This document shows positions 11,780 to 22,143 of a stretch of DNA of 64,000 nucleotides, in pieces. The stretch comes from Tricholomella constricta (Eukaryota; Basidiomycota; Agaricomycetes; Agaricales; Lyophyllaceae): assembly GCA_013368375.1 (NCBI GenBank), contig JAACJP010000023.1:62001-126000 (forward strand). Direction: 5' to 3'. The notes under the pieces were generated by a model. That model ran no database searches. It had not been told where the DNA came from and saw nothing but the letters and a program-made list of their open reading frames with translations. Position numbers and translations under genes: made by a program. Each line of letters opens with the position of its first letter. The first letter of the stretch is position 1.

Positions 11780-12193
11780 ATGTCCTTTGGCCGGCCACCG
11801 TCGATAAATGTTGGCTTCAAGCCAGCGCCGCCTGATCGCGGCTCCTTCCCTCTTGACCATTACGGTTCGTAACTACTTCTTGGTATGTACGTCCCGCGAT
11901 GCTGACCGTTGATGATATTCTAGGCGAGTGCAAGGTCATGATGACGCTCTATATGAATTGCATGCGCGAGAACCAGAGTACCTCAACCCTTTGCAGAGAG
12001 TTGAGCAAAGATTATCTCGAGTGCCGTATGCAAAAGTGCGTCTGCTTTGCTGCTGCGTATCGTACCGGGTTCTTTTTCACTAATTGCCTGATCGTGCAGG
12101 GGTTTGATGGAGCGCGACGAGTGGAAGAATCTGGGAATGGCGAACCTCGATAAAAAGGACAAGAAGAAACCGCCAGACGAAACTCCCTTGTAA
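11780..12193 (+). CDS. COX19: Cox19, twin CX9C copper-metallochaperone-like protein
   Basis: Small intermembrane-space/cytosolic protein needed for copper delivery to cytochrome c oxidase. Exon 1 (11780-11864) gives MSFGRPPSINVGFKPAPPD and RGSFPLDHYG; exon 2 from 11924 carries both cysteine motifs, C-KVMMTLYMN-C and C-RELSKDYLE-C, each with nine residues between; exon 3 reads GLMERDEWKNLGMA, ending at TAA 12191-12193. The order (PDRGSFPLDH, twin CX9C, ARDEW-like box) is diagnostic of Cox19. Length, close to 100 residues, is typical. Two introns with normal GT-AG ends lie at about 11865-11923 and 12036-12100. It starts 190 bases downstream of the bZIP stop, same strand, with no sign of shared function. 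Confidence 0.95.
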
Positions 12194-12994
12194 TCATCTC
12201 AGGACCATCCTGCATCGACAATGAGCGTTATATTACTCTTAAGGCAGGCTTGCACCCTTATCTGCGCATGTAATGATATTGGACGGCATCGCATACGGCA
12301 TCTAATACCCCTCTCGTGTGTATCGCGCTAGACTTCCAGCAAAACCCGGTGAATGCGGGCATACAGAACGTCTTCTCACCGTCAATCTGCTCCTTCACCG
12401 TCAAAAATCCTTTGGCAGTCAACGAGTGATTAGAGCATATGAGCTTTTTGTCTGTCCCTTTTTCCTAAGATAGACTATAGACGACAAAGCTCTTATTGAC
12501 ATTCATGCCAAGGTGCATCCGGCGAAAATTTGACTCTGTGATCAACAAGAGTGGAAAGGCTCATCACAAACGTCACAGGGCATGTTCGTTACCGCCAACC
12601 GCATGTGCGGTGGTTAAGGCGCCTCCAAGTTCACGGTGGCAGGTTCTTCGCCAACGTTCATATCCAATCAAAGAACGGGCTCATTTACTGGGGGACTTTG
12701 ATTGGGATCAAGGTATATGTTACTGGTCGTGTTATGACTGACCGCTAGGCCCTTAAGTCAAGCATCCAACTGTGGACGTTGACGGTATTATTAACCGAGC
12801 ATGATTGAGCAGAAAGGACTTTGAGTGGTGGCAAGCTCTTGGATATTGAAATAGAAATACAACATTGAAACGGTGTGATTTAAAGACTTGGAACGCGCGG
12901 AACGGATCGGGTAGTCGGATTTGGCGACCAAAAACTCCGCACAAAGTTGACCACAACCACCGCCCATCGTCGGCAGCCCATCTTCTTATCAGCC
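12194..12994. other. Gene-free stretch between COX19 and RIP1
   Basis: About 800 bases. Contains the COX19 3' end and the RIP1 promoter. On the minus strand a 50-codon open stretch (about 12275-12430) looks slightly protein-like but has no start, no continuation and no family I recognise. No RNA gene or repeat was seen. Confidence 0.45.
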
Positions 12995-13985
12995 ATGGCC
13001 ACCTTGCAAGCCGTGAAAAAGGCGGTGAGCCTCGCGCCCACCGTCCGTACCCTTCCTTCCGGCGTCCCCGTCGCCCCTCTCCTTAATTTCGCTGTGCGAG
13101 CACCTCATGACAGCCACCACGGTACTTCGGGCCCCAGAGCTGACATTCCGCCCAAGTGGACTGGAGGCGTCTCAAGAACCTCCACGGGACTGGTCTCCAA
13201 GACGTATCTTAGTGGTAAATTCGCCGCCCACTAATTTTTTCGCGAGCTTTCGGAAGTACTCAAAAGCTTTTTTCTAGTCCCCACTCAGCAGTACCGTCTC
13301 CTTCATACCTCCGTAGCCCGCAAGGATGCCCCTGAGGTCCCCGACTTCTCTCACTACCGTACCAACCCCGACAGCAACCGTGCCCTATCCTACTTTATGG
13401 TTGGCTCCCTCGGTATCCTCTCCGCCTCCGCCGCCAAATCCACCGTGTCTGAGTTCCTGCAGACCATGGCTGCTTCCGCTGACGTTTTGGCTCTGGCAAA
13501 GGTTGAGGTCGACCTCACCAATATCCCCGAGGGCAAGAACGTGATTATCAAATGGCGAGGAAAGCCAGTCTTCATTAGGCATAGGACGCAGGGTGAGATC
13601 GAGGAGGCGCGTTCCGTGGACTGGAAGAGTTTCAGGGACCCCCAGTCTGATGAGGAGCGAGTGAAGAAACCCGACTGGCTCGTCATGTTGGGTGTATGCA
13701 CTCATCTCGGATGTGTGCCCATAGGTGAGGCTGGAGACTACGGAGGCTGGTATGTCGCCCATATGTACACTTAATGGCTCTTTCTCACCGTTAGACGTAG
13801 GTTCTGCCCCTGTCACGGATCTCATTACGATATTTGTGCGTTTGAGGATTCATTGTCTATCTTGCCGATGCTAATTTTTTTCCGTCGCGATAGCCGGGCG
13901 TGCCCGTAAAGGCCCTGCTCCTCTTAACCTCGAGATTCCTGCCTACGAGTTCAACGACGCGGAAGGCAAGCTCGTCATCGGATAA
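12995..13985 (+). CDS. RIP1: Rieske iron-sulfur protein of the cytochrome bc1 complex
   Basis: Catalytic subunit of mitochondrial complex III; its 2Fe-2S cluster takes an electron from ubiquinol and passes it to cytochrome c1. The start ATGGCC at 12995 opens a basic, Ser/Thr-rich presequence ([19 protein letters not shown]). After an intron (about 13216-13276) come [20 protein letters not shown], then the hydrophobic hinge and membrane segment [20 protein letters not shown] and the soluble domain. Cluster-binding boxes are CTHLGC and, after an intron near 13750, CPCHGSHYD, each with Cys and His ligands intact and the pair of disulfide cysteines present. The protein ends [17 protein letters not shown] at 13983-13985. 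Length is that of fungal Rip1. Nothing is missing. Confidence 0.97.
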
Positions 13986-14124
13986 ATATGCTGCCAGCCT
14001 CTATTCCCGTAGACAAATATTGGGCTGTAATTTACTGTCGGGCCAGGGACGAAATAGATTCTGGTGCTTACATAACCTCAGATCCTGTGTTGCCGCAACC
14101 TTCGCTGCTCGTACCTTGAACATC

Positions 14125-14941
14125 ATGGAAACGGTTGAGATACTGAACTTTCGCTCCGTATGGAACCTTGTGACTTCGCCACATAGCTTGTATTCTGTGG
14201 GTTTCGCCTGGCTTTTTGGAATGTGTGAGTCGCGAGCTCCTTTTACACATCCATGTCAAACTGAGCTTTGATGCAGCCCTCTGGGTATCATTCTTTGGAG
14301 GTCTTATTGCATTTAGAACCTTGCGTATGTGCTCGGGCTGTCTAGGTCAACTTGTATTGAACTATGAAACAAGCCCGCCAGCACTTTGGGAATCTACAAC
14401 ACAAAACATTCCCCATATACTTCGTTCTTTCTATAATTTTATCGTCCTCGCTTCTTGTCCTTTGGACTATCTCACACCCTCATGTCATCACTCACATCGC
14501 TCACCCAACTGTCGCGGACGTTGCGCAGGCCTATGCACTGACCATAGTGCTCCTTGGTCAAGGCTTCAACTATTTTACGATTGGACCATTGACAAGCAAG
14601 TGCGTAGAGGGAGGTTATCCAGGAAAAACGTCAAGGATAAGGATTTCTCACTTGCAATGTTTAGGATTATGTTCATGCGTCGCAAGTTGGAGAAGGAGGA
14701 GGGCAAGACTTACAACGAACCAGGAGTAAGAACCTCTGCCTTATGATTTCCGAAAAGATTAATCTTTCCGCAGATATCGGTTGAGATGAAGGCGCTAAAC
14801 CGTCAGTTCGGCATGCTTCACGGCGTCAGTTCGCTCGTTAACCTTGCCGCCGTCATCGCGCTGAGCTTCCACGGGTTGTGGATCGGCAACGCTGGAGTCA
14901 GAGGAAGGGTGTCACCATTCGCCGATGTAACGTCCTCGTAG
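14125..14941 (+). CDS. TMEM205-like (DUF4149) membrane protein
   Basis: Small multi-span membrane protein of unknown function. Exons join as METVEILNFRSVWNLVT through WLFGM, then ALWVSFFGGLIAFRTL, then PRQHFGNLQHKTFPIYFVL and the rest of the domain, including ALTIVLLGQGFNYFTIGPLT. A charged cytosolic loop follows, MFMRRKLEKEEGK, then MKALNRQFGMLHGVSSLVNL and a last helix AAVIALSFHGLWIGNAG. About four hydrophobic segments are seen. PRxxFGxLQxxxFPxYF and NRxFGxxHGxSSLxNL are the hallmark blocks of the family. In animals TMEM205 has been linked to vesicular trafficking and platinum resistance; a fungal role is not established. Stop TAG 14939-14941. Confidence 0.85.
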
Positions 14942-15045
14942 AATGTCATCGTTTCACTAAATGCACAGCGTGCATACGTAAGTAGTAAAAAAAATCATGT
15001 CAAATAATACACAAGATCGCACATGCTGAATCCCACTTCCTCTCA

Positions 15046-15983
15046 TTATGCCCCTACTGTCTCTAGCTCTGGCAAATACCCTTCTCGTAAGCTCCTCTCC
15101 AGCTTTCTTATTTCCTCTACCGACGTGGCTTTTGCGATAGCGGCCTTGACTTTTTCTTGATCCTCTTTTGACATTAGACGACCCGCCTTGCCTGGTAGCG
15201 CTGCGAGCTTTGGCTCGTCCAATGTCAGCAACGACTTCGTCGACGGTGTCGTGACAGTCGTGGATATCGTTGTCGCAAGGGCCGTAGGCAAGTTATCTGC
15301 CGTCAAAAAGAGCGCCTTGGCATGTTGACGTTCCTACAAATCGGACGCAGCAGAAAGGCCACATGGGGGGAGATCGGTGAGTTTGTCGCATTCGAAGACC
15401 GCAGGAGGAGGTGCTGGTGAGCGCACCTTATCCCGAATTCTCTGGAAATCCAAAACTCTCAGCCCAGGAATTTTCCAGGCAAGCCACTCGCGATACCATT
15501 TTTTCTCCCGGACGGGGTTCCCCAGTAACGAGATGTACTTGAGGTGCTTCAGCTCCTTCAACGGTTCGAGATCGCCCAGCTCCACGATGTTATTATTCGT
15601 GAGAATGAGCGTGGTGAGGTTGGGTACAGATAGGTGTATCGATGGCGAGATGAAGGTAATACGGTTGTTAGCAAGAAGGAGCGTCTGGAGGCGTTTGAGC
15701 AACGGAAAGTTGCTGAGCGCGATGATAGCGTTATCTGTAAAGTCGATGGCATCGTGCTGGTCCTGTATACATCGTTGAAGGCACGCAGCAAGAAAAGGCC
15801 GAAAATTACGTACCCTGGTCACACCGAGATTTTCGATGGTTGGAATTTTGTAGCCTGTTAGACCGTTGTATGAGCATTTTAGCCGATAAAGCGGGCGTGC
15901 GCACCTCTGAGATCCAGCTGACGCTCTTTGACGGCGTTGAGGCCCGCCTGCGCCTGGGCTAGCAGCTCTGGAGTGAGCTTCAT
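15046..15983 (-). CDS. LEA1: U2 snRNP protein A' (Lea1), leucine-rich repeat
   Basis: Spliceosomal protein that binds U2 snRNA stem-loop IV together with U2B''. Read from ATG at 15983: MKLTPELLAQAQAGLNAVKE and RQLDLRG, intron, YKIPTIENLGVTR, intron, DQHDAIDFTDNAIIALSNFP. A run of leucine-rich repeats follows (LQTLLLANNRITFISPSI, LTTLILTNNNIVELGDLEPL, LKYISLLGNPV) with the LRR cap YREWLAWKIPGLRVLDFQRI. The last exon starts around 15335 and gives ALFLTADNLP and a Lys/Glu-rich C-terminus ending LPELETVGA. Length and repeat number match U2A'. It is divergent from SAC1 with only 110 bases between the two start codons, so they probably share a promoter region. Confidence 0.95.
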
Positions 15984-16093
15984 CGTCGGGGATGGTGGCG
16001 ACTTGCAAAAGTTCAGACTCAGATCTTGAACGCGTTTGGTCACCTGCCGCCTTCCACCATTCCTCGTTTTGGTCCTCCCTCTTGTCTGCGACT
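15984..16093. promoter_or_regulatory. Very short bidirectional promoter region, LEA1/SAC1
   Basis: Only 110 bases separate the start codons of two divergent genes. Both 5' UTRs and both core promoters must lie here or inside the neighbouring coding starts. No TATA box is evident. The call is by position alone. Confidence 0.5.
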
Positions 16094-18829
16094 ATGAAAC
16101 CTCTTCACCAACGCCTTCATCTGTGGGTTTAATCTAAAATTCTCTGTTATAGTTCGCTCAAGTTCTGCTAGATACACCGAGGGCGATGACACGTACATTT
16201 TCGTGCCCGTCGACGACGGCGTCGAAACGCAGTCGTTGACGATACATCGTGCTTCCGGCGACATTGTTTTAAACCGTGCGTTAGATCTCTCTTTAACACT
16301 TCAGTGAGCTGACGCGGAGTATAGGCCCTAATACGCCTCTACCAAACTATGCTCGACGTTCTCAAAGAACATTATACGGCATTGTTGGTCTGATATCCCT
16401 ATCATTATGTGAGGCCCTCCGCTTGTCCTTCTCGATCTTTCTGATAACGTGCATAGCGGAATATGTAATCGTTATAACCGGCCGCGAACTCAAAGGTCGT
16501 TTAATGGGGCACGACATATACCGCGCCACGGCCTTTGATATTTTACCCTTGAATCCCAATGTATCAGTTCACAACCCACACCACCCGGTCGAGGCACACC
16601 TCCTCGCTCTCGTTCGCTCCCACTTGCATGGCGGCAACTTCTTGTTTGCGTATGGTTGGGACGTCACCCGGAGATTGCAGGCGCAGTGGGAGACGCAGGA
16701 AAAGGCGGCTCACAAGGCTTTGTGGGAGATGGTGAGTGGACAGTCATGTAATCTCAGGGCGATACTGAAACTGGAACAGGCGGACGATCGTTTCTTCTGG
16801 AACAGGTATGTTAGGAGGACATGGGTTTCCGTGCCCTGCTAAAACTGTTCGGACCTAGGTTTCTACAAACAAGGTTGATCGAGGCGAATGGTTCCAATGG
16901 GAAGCAGGATGTGCGCCTTTCGAATTTCTTTGCCTGGAATTTTTCTGAACGGCATTATCCACAGCTCTCCAAATTTGTTCTTCCAATTATGTATGGCAGT
17001 ACGTATCCATGTCCAAAAGTTCATCCTTTGTGCTCACAAGGTTTTTTTATAGCATTTGATTTGCGGCCCGCCTTCATCCAAGGAAGGCACATGCAGCTTT
17101 GCCTTATTAGCCGTCGGTCTCGCTTCCGCGCTGGCACGCGGTACTTTCGACGCGGGATCGATCATGAGGGTCATGTCGCCAACTTCAACGAAACAGAACA
17201 GCTTCTCCTCGTCGAAGGCCCCACTACGCCTGGCGCGCAGCGAGTCACAGACGATTTGTTTGCCACGAAGCTGAGCTTTGTCCAGATCAGAGGTAGTGTG
17301 CCCGTATTCTGGGCTGAGGTGAATACCCTGAGATATAAACCGGATCTCCAAATCATGGATCTGCAAGAAACGGTGCGATGATTCTGTTCTAGTGCTCTTT
17401 TGTTTCTAGCTCTAAATCTATATTAAAGGCCGACGTGATGAAAAAACATCTGCAGGAACAGGTCTCGGTCTATGGCAACCAGTACTTGGTTAATTTGGTT
17501 AATCACAAAGGACACGAACAGCCTGTGAAAGAGGCGTACGAACGACACGTTGCAGAGGTATAGTGTGTTTTATTGCCCAATCGATATACTTTATTCAGTG
17601 ATGGTCCTTACAGCTCAACTTGCCCAATGTCCGATATGAGTATTTCGATTTCCACAACGAATGCAGGAAAATGCGCTGGGATCGCATTTCTGTGCTTATC
17701 GACATCATGAAGGATGATTTGGAGAAGGAAGGGTGCGTCCTTCCCTCTCTATTTCAAAATGTTCTCATAACATTCGCCTTAGGTACTTTCGACTTGACGC
17801 AATACAACCCGAGCCCGTGAAATTGCAGCAGGGTGTCGTACGCACCAATTGCATGGACAACCTCGACCGAACCAACGTCGTACAGGCAGCCTTGGCGAAG
17901 TATACACTCAATTTGCAGCTGAGGGAGCTAGGAGTCCTACCCCCTGGTGCTAGCGTCGACCACTACGAGGGCTTCAGCAAAGACTTCAGAGAGAGTACGT
18001 GTCTCCATCTCACGCTTCCCTCACCTTCTTAGCCCTGCTGTAGTATGGGCCGACCATGCTGACGCGATTGCAACGGCGTACGGTGGATCCGGCGCGCTCA
18101 AGTCTGATTTCACACGTACGAACCAGCGGACACGGAAAGGTGCCGTAGAAGACGGGATGAAGTCCGTTTTGAGGTACCTCAAGAACAATTACTTCGACGG
18201 GGCGCGACAGGTACAGAAAAATGACTTAACCGTTGTGTGCCATATGTGATGCTGATGCCCATGCACTTCCAGGATGCATTCGACTTGGTGACAGGGAACT
18301 GGGTTCCTAGAAAAAATCCAGCAGCCGCAATGTTCCTTGTCACTGACGCCCGCCCACTCATTACTCGATCGGTATGGTCACGATGTCTATGCATGGTTTT
18401 GACTTTAACGAGCCCTTTTAATCTCAGGTCCCCGTCGCTGCGTCATTTTCGTTGTTCATGATCTGTGCTGGGCTGACCCTCCCTCGCACATCCGGTTCGT
18501 CTGACTTGATTACATGTTCAATGTTTAAAGCTGACACCTAGTGGTTAGATTACTCCCTTTTCTATTACTTCATGTTATGGTTTAGTCTCTTGGCCATTTC
18601 TCTCCTCTTCATTCTCATCCACGGAATTGACTATGTTTCCTGGCCACGACTTATACCACCCACGGATGTTATCTACTACAGTGGTCCAGGATATCGGTCG
18701 GGCAACCATGGAAAAGGTCTCAAGGATAACTTTGGAATTGCGAAGAGGTCGAGGTGGCTCGGAACTCCAAGAAGTCGGGTGGAGATGGATCACATTGAAT
18801 TGGGAGATATGAAAAAGCGGGTCGATTGA
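16094..18829 (+). CDS. SAC1: Sac1 phosphoinositide phosphatase
   Basis: ER/Golgi membrane enzyme that hydrolyses PI4P (and PI3P) and is central to lipid exchange at contact sites. The short first exon gives [10 protein letters not shown], then [52 protein letters not shown] and [15 protein letters not shown]. The catalytic half has [54 protein letters not shown] and the CX5R(T) active site in [19 protein letters not shown] (about 17840-17890). [20 protein letters not shown] follows. Two hydrophobic hairpin segments near the C-terminus ([34 protein letters not shown]) anchor it. The tail is extended past the yeast end and finishes DMKKRVD. About 13 short introns. The acceptor of intron 1 is ambiguous (two in-frame AGs near 16163 and 16173). 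Confidence 0.96.
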
Positions 18830-19083
18830 TTCTTGGTTCCGTGCTTGTGTACTCAATTCTTTGCCTGTACATCCTGTTTATAGCCTGCTATAGTGCTTGT
18901 GTGTAGATACAGAAGGCGAGTTGCGTTCCGTTATATGCTTTGATCGTTGCACGTTGTAACGTTGGACTGGATCACGGGAGCCGCGGAGTTGCAACCTGCA
19001 AATTTTATATTCCCGGCGTTTGCGACATCTCAGGCGTTGTCTCTCATCCCACGTCTCCCCACTCTTCCAGCAGATACTTATCA

Positions 19084-20114
19084 ATGGCCAAAGGCACAAA
19101 ACGCGCCTCTCCTGGCGCAGAGGCTGAGAAAAACCCTCTCACCGATATCGAACTCAGCGATGAGGACGCCAAAAAGCTTCAGGGCATTCAACGCGATATT
19201 GCGCGCGTTGAGCTAATCCTTGGTTTGTCCCTCGTTCTGTGTCTTCGATCACCCAGGGCTGATAACGACTCATTTAGAGCGCAGTGCTCAAGAAAAGCTG
19301 ATCCCTGCGTACGAAAAGCGCCGCCAGGTCATTGCGGCGATCCCTAAGTTTTGGCCTGTCGCGTTGATGAACCACTCTATGTTCGCGTACCATGTCCAAC
19401 ACAGTGCCGATCAGCTCGCCCTGAGCTATCTTGAGGACGTTTGGGTCGTGAGGGACCCTGCAGAGCCTCGATGCTACAGCATCGAATTTGTGCGTCCCTT
19501 ATAAACATGGTATATCACTTTGTCTGTAACACCGCGCCTCTAGACCTTCAAAGAGAACCCCTACTTTACCGACAAAGTGTTGAAGAAGGAATTCAAATAT
19601 GTAGCCCCCCCAGCAGCCGCTGACGAAAAGCCGGACGAGGACGGCGTCACGGAATCGATGCTTGAGTTCTCGTGGGAGCGCGACGTCGTGCCTTCCGTGA
19701 GCAAAGCTTATTATACATCGTGATCATTCGCCACAAACTGAGTGTTTTATGTTTTAGGGCCAAAAAGTCAACTGGAAGGATGCCGAAAAGGCGCTGACAA
19801 AGTTGTACCCCCGCGATGACGAGGACGATATTGGAGATCCCGGCAGCTTCTTTAACTTCTTTGAACACGATACTGACCCGTCCGAGGTGGGTGCTCCACT
19901 GTAGGCTGCCTACTCGTGGTTTGAAAGCTGACCGCGGCTTTCATTTCAGATTGGTGTGGTAATAGCGAGTGAAATTTTCCCAGAGGCGATTGATTACTTC
20001 CTTGGAAACACGGGTGGAGATGAGCTCGATTCAGATGACGACGACGACGATGAGGACGATGACGCTGAGGAGATTGACCTTGAGAAGCCGAGAACAAAGA
20101 AACAAAAGGTTTGA
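19084..20114 (+). CDS. SET/NAP-family histone chaperone
   Basis: Acidic nuclear histone chaperone of the NAP1/SET (TAF-I) fold. Exons give MAKGTKRASPGAEAEKN and LQGIQRDIARVELIL (dimerisation helix), RSAQEKLIPAYEKRRQVIA, IPKFWPVALMNHSMFAYHV, LSYLEDVWVVRDPAEPRCYS, then FKENPYFTDKVLKKEFKYV and GSFFNFFEHDTDPSE, each a conserved NAP-domain block; IPxFWxxxLxNH is typical of SET rather than NAP1. The C-terminus is a nearly unbroken Asp/Glu stretch (ELDSDDDDDDEDDDAEEID) followed by a short basic end PRTKKQKV, a possible nuclear localisation signal. About 245 residues after removal of five introns. In the family it binds H3-H4 and H1 and influences acetylation; whether this one does so is inference. 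Confidence 0.92.
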
Positions 20115-20332
20115 TATGTGATCGTATATTGGTACACGCCGTCCGTTGTATGGTTTTGCCCGGAAGATTATTTTTGAGAGAGCTGGTTTCATGGAACAAG
20201 GGTGTATGGTGGAACCGGCAGATGGCCGAGGCGAGGTAATACTAAACAGGAAGCACGAGGTCACAAGATGGTGGTTGAAATTTGTCCAGGGGCATCTCTG
20301 TCGCGGCCTGCCTGTCTTCTCCCTCAACCACC

Positions 20333-22143
20333 ATGAAGTTTTTCTCAACGTCGTGTCTGGTTTCGGTCGCGAGTTTGCCCGTTCTCGCTGCTGCTCACGC
20401 TGGTCTCAATGAGTTTGCAGTCCGTGCCCAGCATGCACGCCAAGCCCCGCCGGAGAGCGTGACCGTATCGGGCGGCTCGACCACAAGCGGCGTTGCTCCA
20501 GCAACTACGATTCTGACCCCAGCGGTCCCGCCGACGACCGTCCCTGTCGGCGGCACCACTACCCAGGCCGCCTCTGGAACGTCCATTGTTTCTGCCCCGC
20601 CTGTCATTCCAACAACCCCGTCTACGACATATACCTTCTCGCTGCTCTCCACGAACCCCACTGCCGTTCCTTTGTCTAATATCGTTTCGACAGCCCCAAG
20701 CTCTGTCACCCGTCCACTTGACACCATCTTCACCCCCGGCTCGGTACCTACCTTCTTGCCAGGCGCGCCGCCTCTACCCAATGGCGAGTCCTCATCAACT
20801 TTCAAAAAAAAAATGCACCACTAAGCCTACCTTTTCAGCTAATCTGCTTTCGCCGGCCAGTTATCCTGCCCTTGATCGCCTGCCTCCCACAGATTCCCCA
20901 GAGGTTCAACAGTGGATACAAGAAGTCGCCAACTCGGGTGTCACCATCCCCAATATTCCCGTCAACAGTCTCGGTGAGTGACGCGTCGCTCCAAGGAACC
21001 TCCGTAGCCTAACGACTCCCGTCAAGGTGGATGCCCCAACAACTCTGCTGCGGCCGCTGATACTTCCCGCTGCTGGTGGACATGCGGTGGATGTACCCGC
21101 CCTACGGACATCACAGAGTGCCCGACTCCCATGACCTGGGGTCTTACTTATGACGACGGTCCTTCGTTCTACACTTCTGATCTCTTGAACTATCTGGATC
21201 AAGAGAAGCTCAAGTCCACCTTCTTTGTTGTGGGCTCGCGTGTCATTTCATTCCCCAGCATCCTCCAGACTCAGTACATGGGCGAGCACCAGATCGCAGT
21301 ACACACCTGGAGTCACCCCCAACTGACTACGCTTTCCAACGATGAGATCATTGCGGAGCTCGGCTGGTCCAAGAAGGTCATCAAGGATGTCTTGGGCGTC
21401 ACCCCCAACATGATGCGACCACCTTTCGGTGATATAGAGTCCGTCTCGCTGCTGATCGCGAAGTCGTCGAACTGATGAATTGTATTTCAACAAGTGATCG
21501 TGTCCGTGCCATCTCCATCGCTATGGGACTGACCCCAGTCATGTGGACGCGTATCAGTCCTATGGCTACCTTCGACACGGACGGTGGGGCCCAGCCAGCA
21601 ATTTTTTTTGGAAAACTCCCCACTGACTTCATTATAATCAGACTTCGATATTCATGGAGGCCTCACCACCGTTGAACACGTCCTTCAAAACTGGGAAAAC
21701 ATCCTCGGCAATGTGACCACGAGGAAATCTGGCTTCATCGTACTGGAGCACGATCTATTCCAACAGTCGGTCGAAGTGGCTACCGGCTATATCCTCCCGG
21801 ATGCTTTGGCCCACAAGCCTCCATTCACTATTCAACCTGTCGTTCAGTGTTTGAACAAGCCCCTCAAGGATGCTTATATAGAGACGAATGACAACAAAAC
21901 CAATCCCCCTGCTCAATCTGGTTCGCACGCTGTTCTTTTCGTATCATCAATTTCCGTCTCACACACTTCCACACAGGTATAGCCGTGACGCTCTCCTCCG
22001 GCGCTCCTGGATCTGTACAGGCCACCGGCAAGGCGGACAGCAGCAACAATGCTGCCGCTCCTTTCCGCGTCAACACTGGACTGCTCGCCGCATCCCTTAC
22101 CACCGTCGTAGGACTGGCTGCTGGCCTGGCTGCAGTGCTCTAA
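20333..22143 (+). CDS. GPI-anchored chitin deacetylase (carbohydrate esterase family 4)
   Basis: Secreted, wall-bound enzyme converting chitin to chitosan. Signal peptide MKFFSTSCLVSVASLPVLAA, then a long Ser/Thr/Pro-rich linker and a Cys-containing block TSRCWWTCGGCTRPTDITEC. The NodB domain has motif 1 TYDDGP (metal Asp and catalytic Asp), motif 2 HTWSHP (metal His residues) and motif 3 RPPFGD; after introns come GLTPVMWTRISPMATFDT and FIVLEHDLFQQSVEVATGYI, the last containing the catalytic-helper His. The C-terminus is a Ser/Ala-rich spacer and hydrophobic tail (LLAASLTTVVGLAAGLAAVL) typical of a GPI signal. An apparent frame change at an A10 run near 20804 is best explained by a GC-AG intron (20784-20838) joining PPLPN to ANLLSPASYPALD. 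At least five introns. All catalytic motifs are intact. Confidence 0.94.

Noticed and set aside
12275..12430. Minus-strand protein-like stretch of about 50 codons
   Set aside because: No start, no continuing exons and no family; too short to support.
20797..20823. Frameshift or pseudogene in the chitin deacetylase at an A10 run
   Set aside because: A GC-AG intron with good branch and acceptor restores the frame; all catalytic motifs are intact, so the gene is treated as functional.
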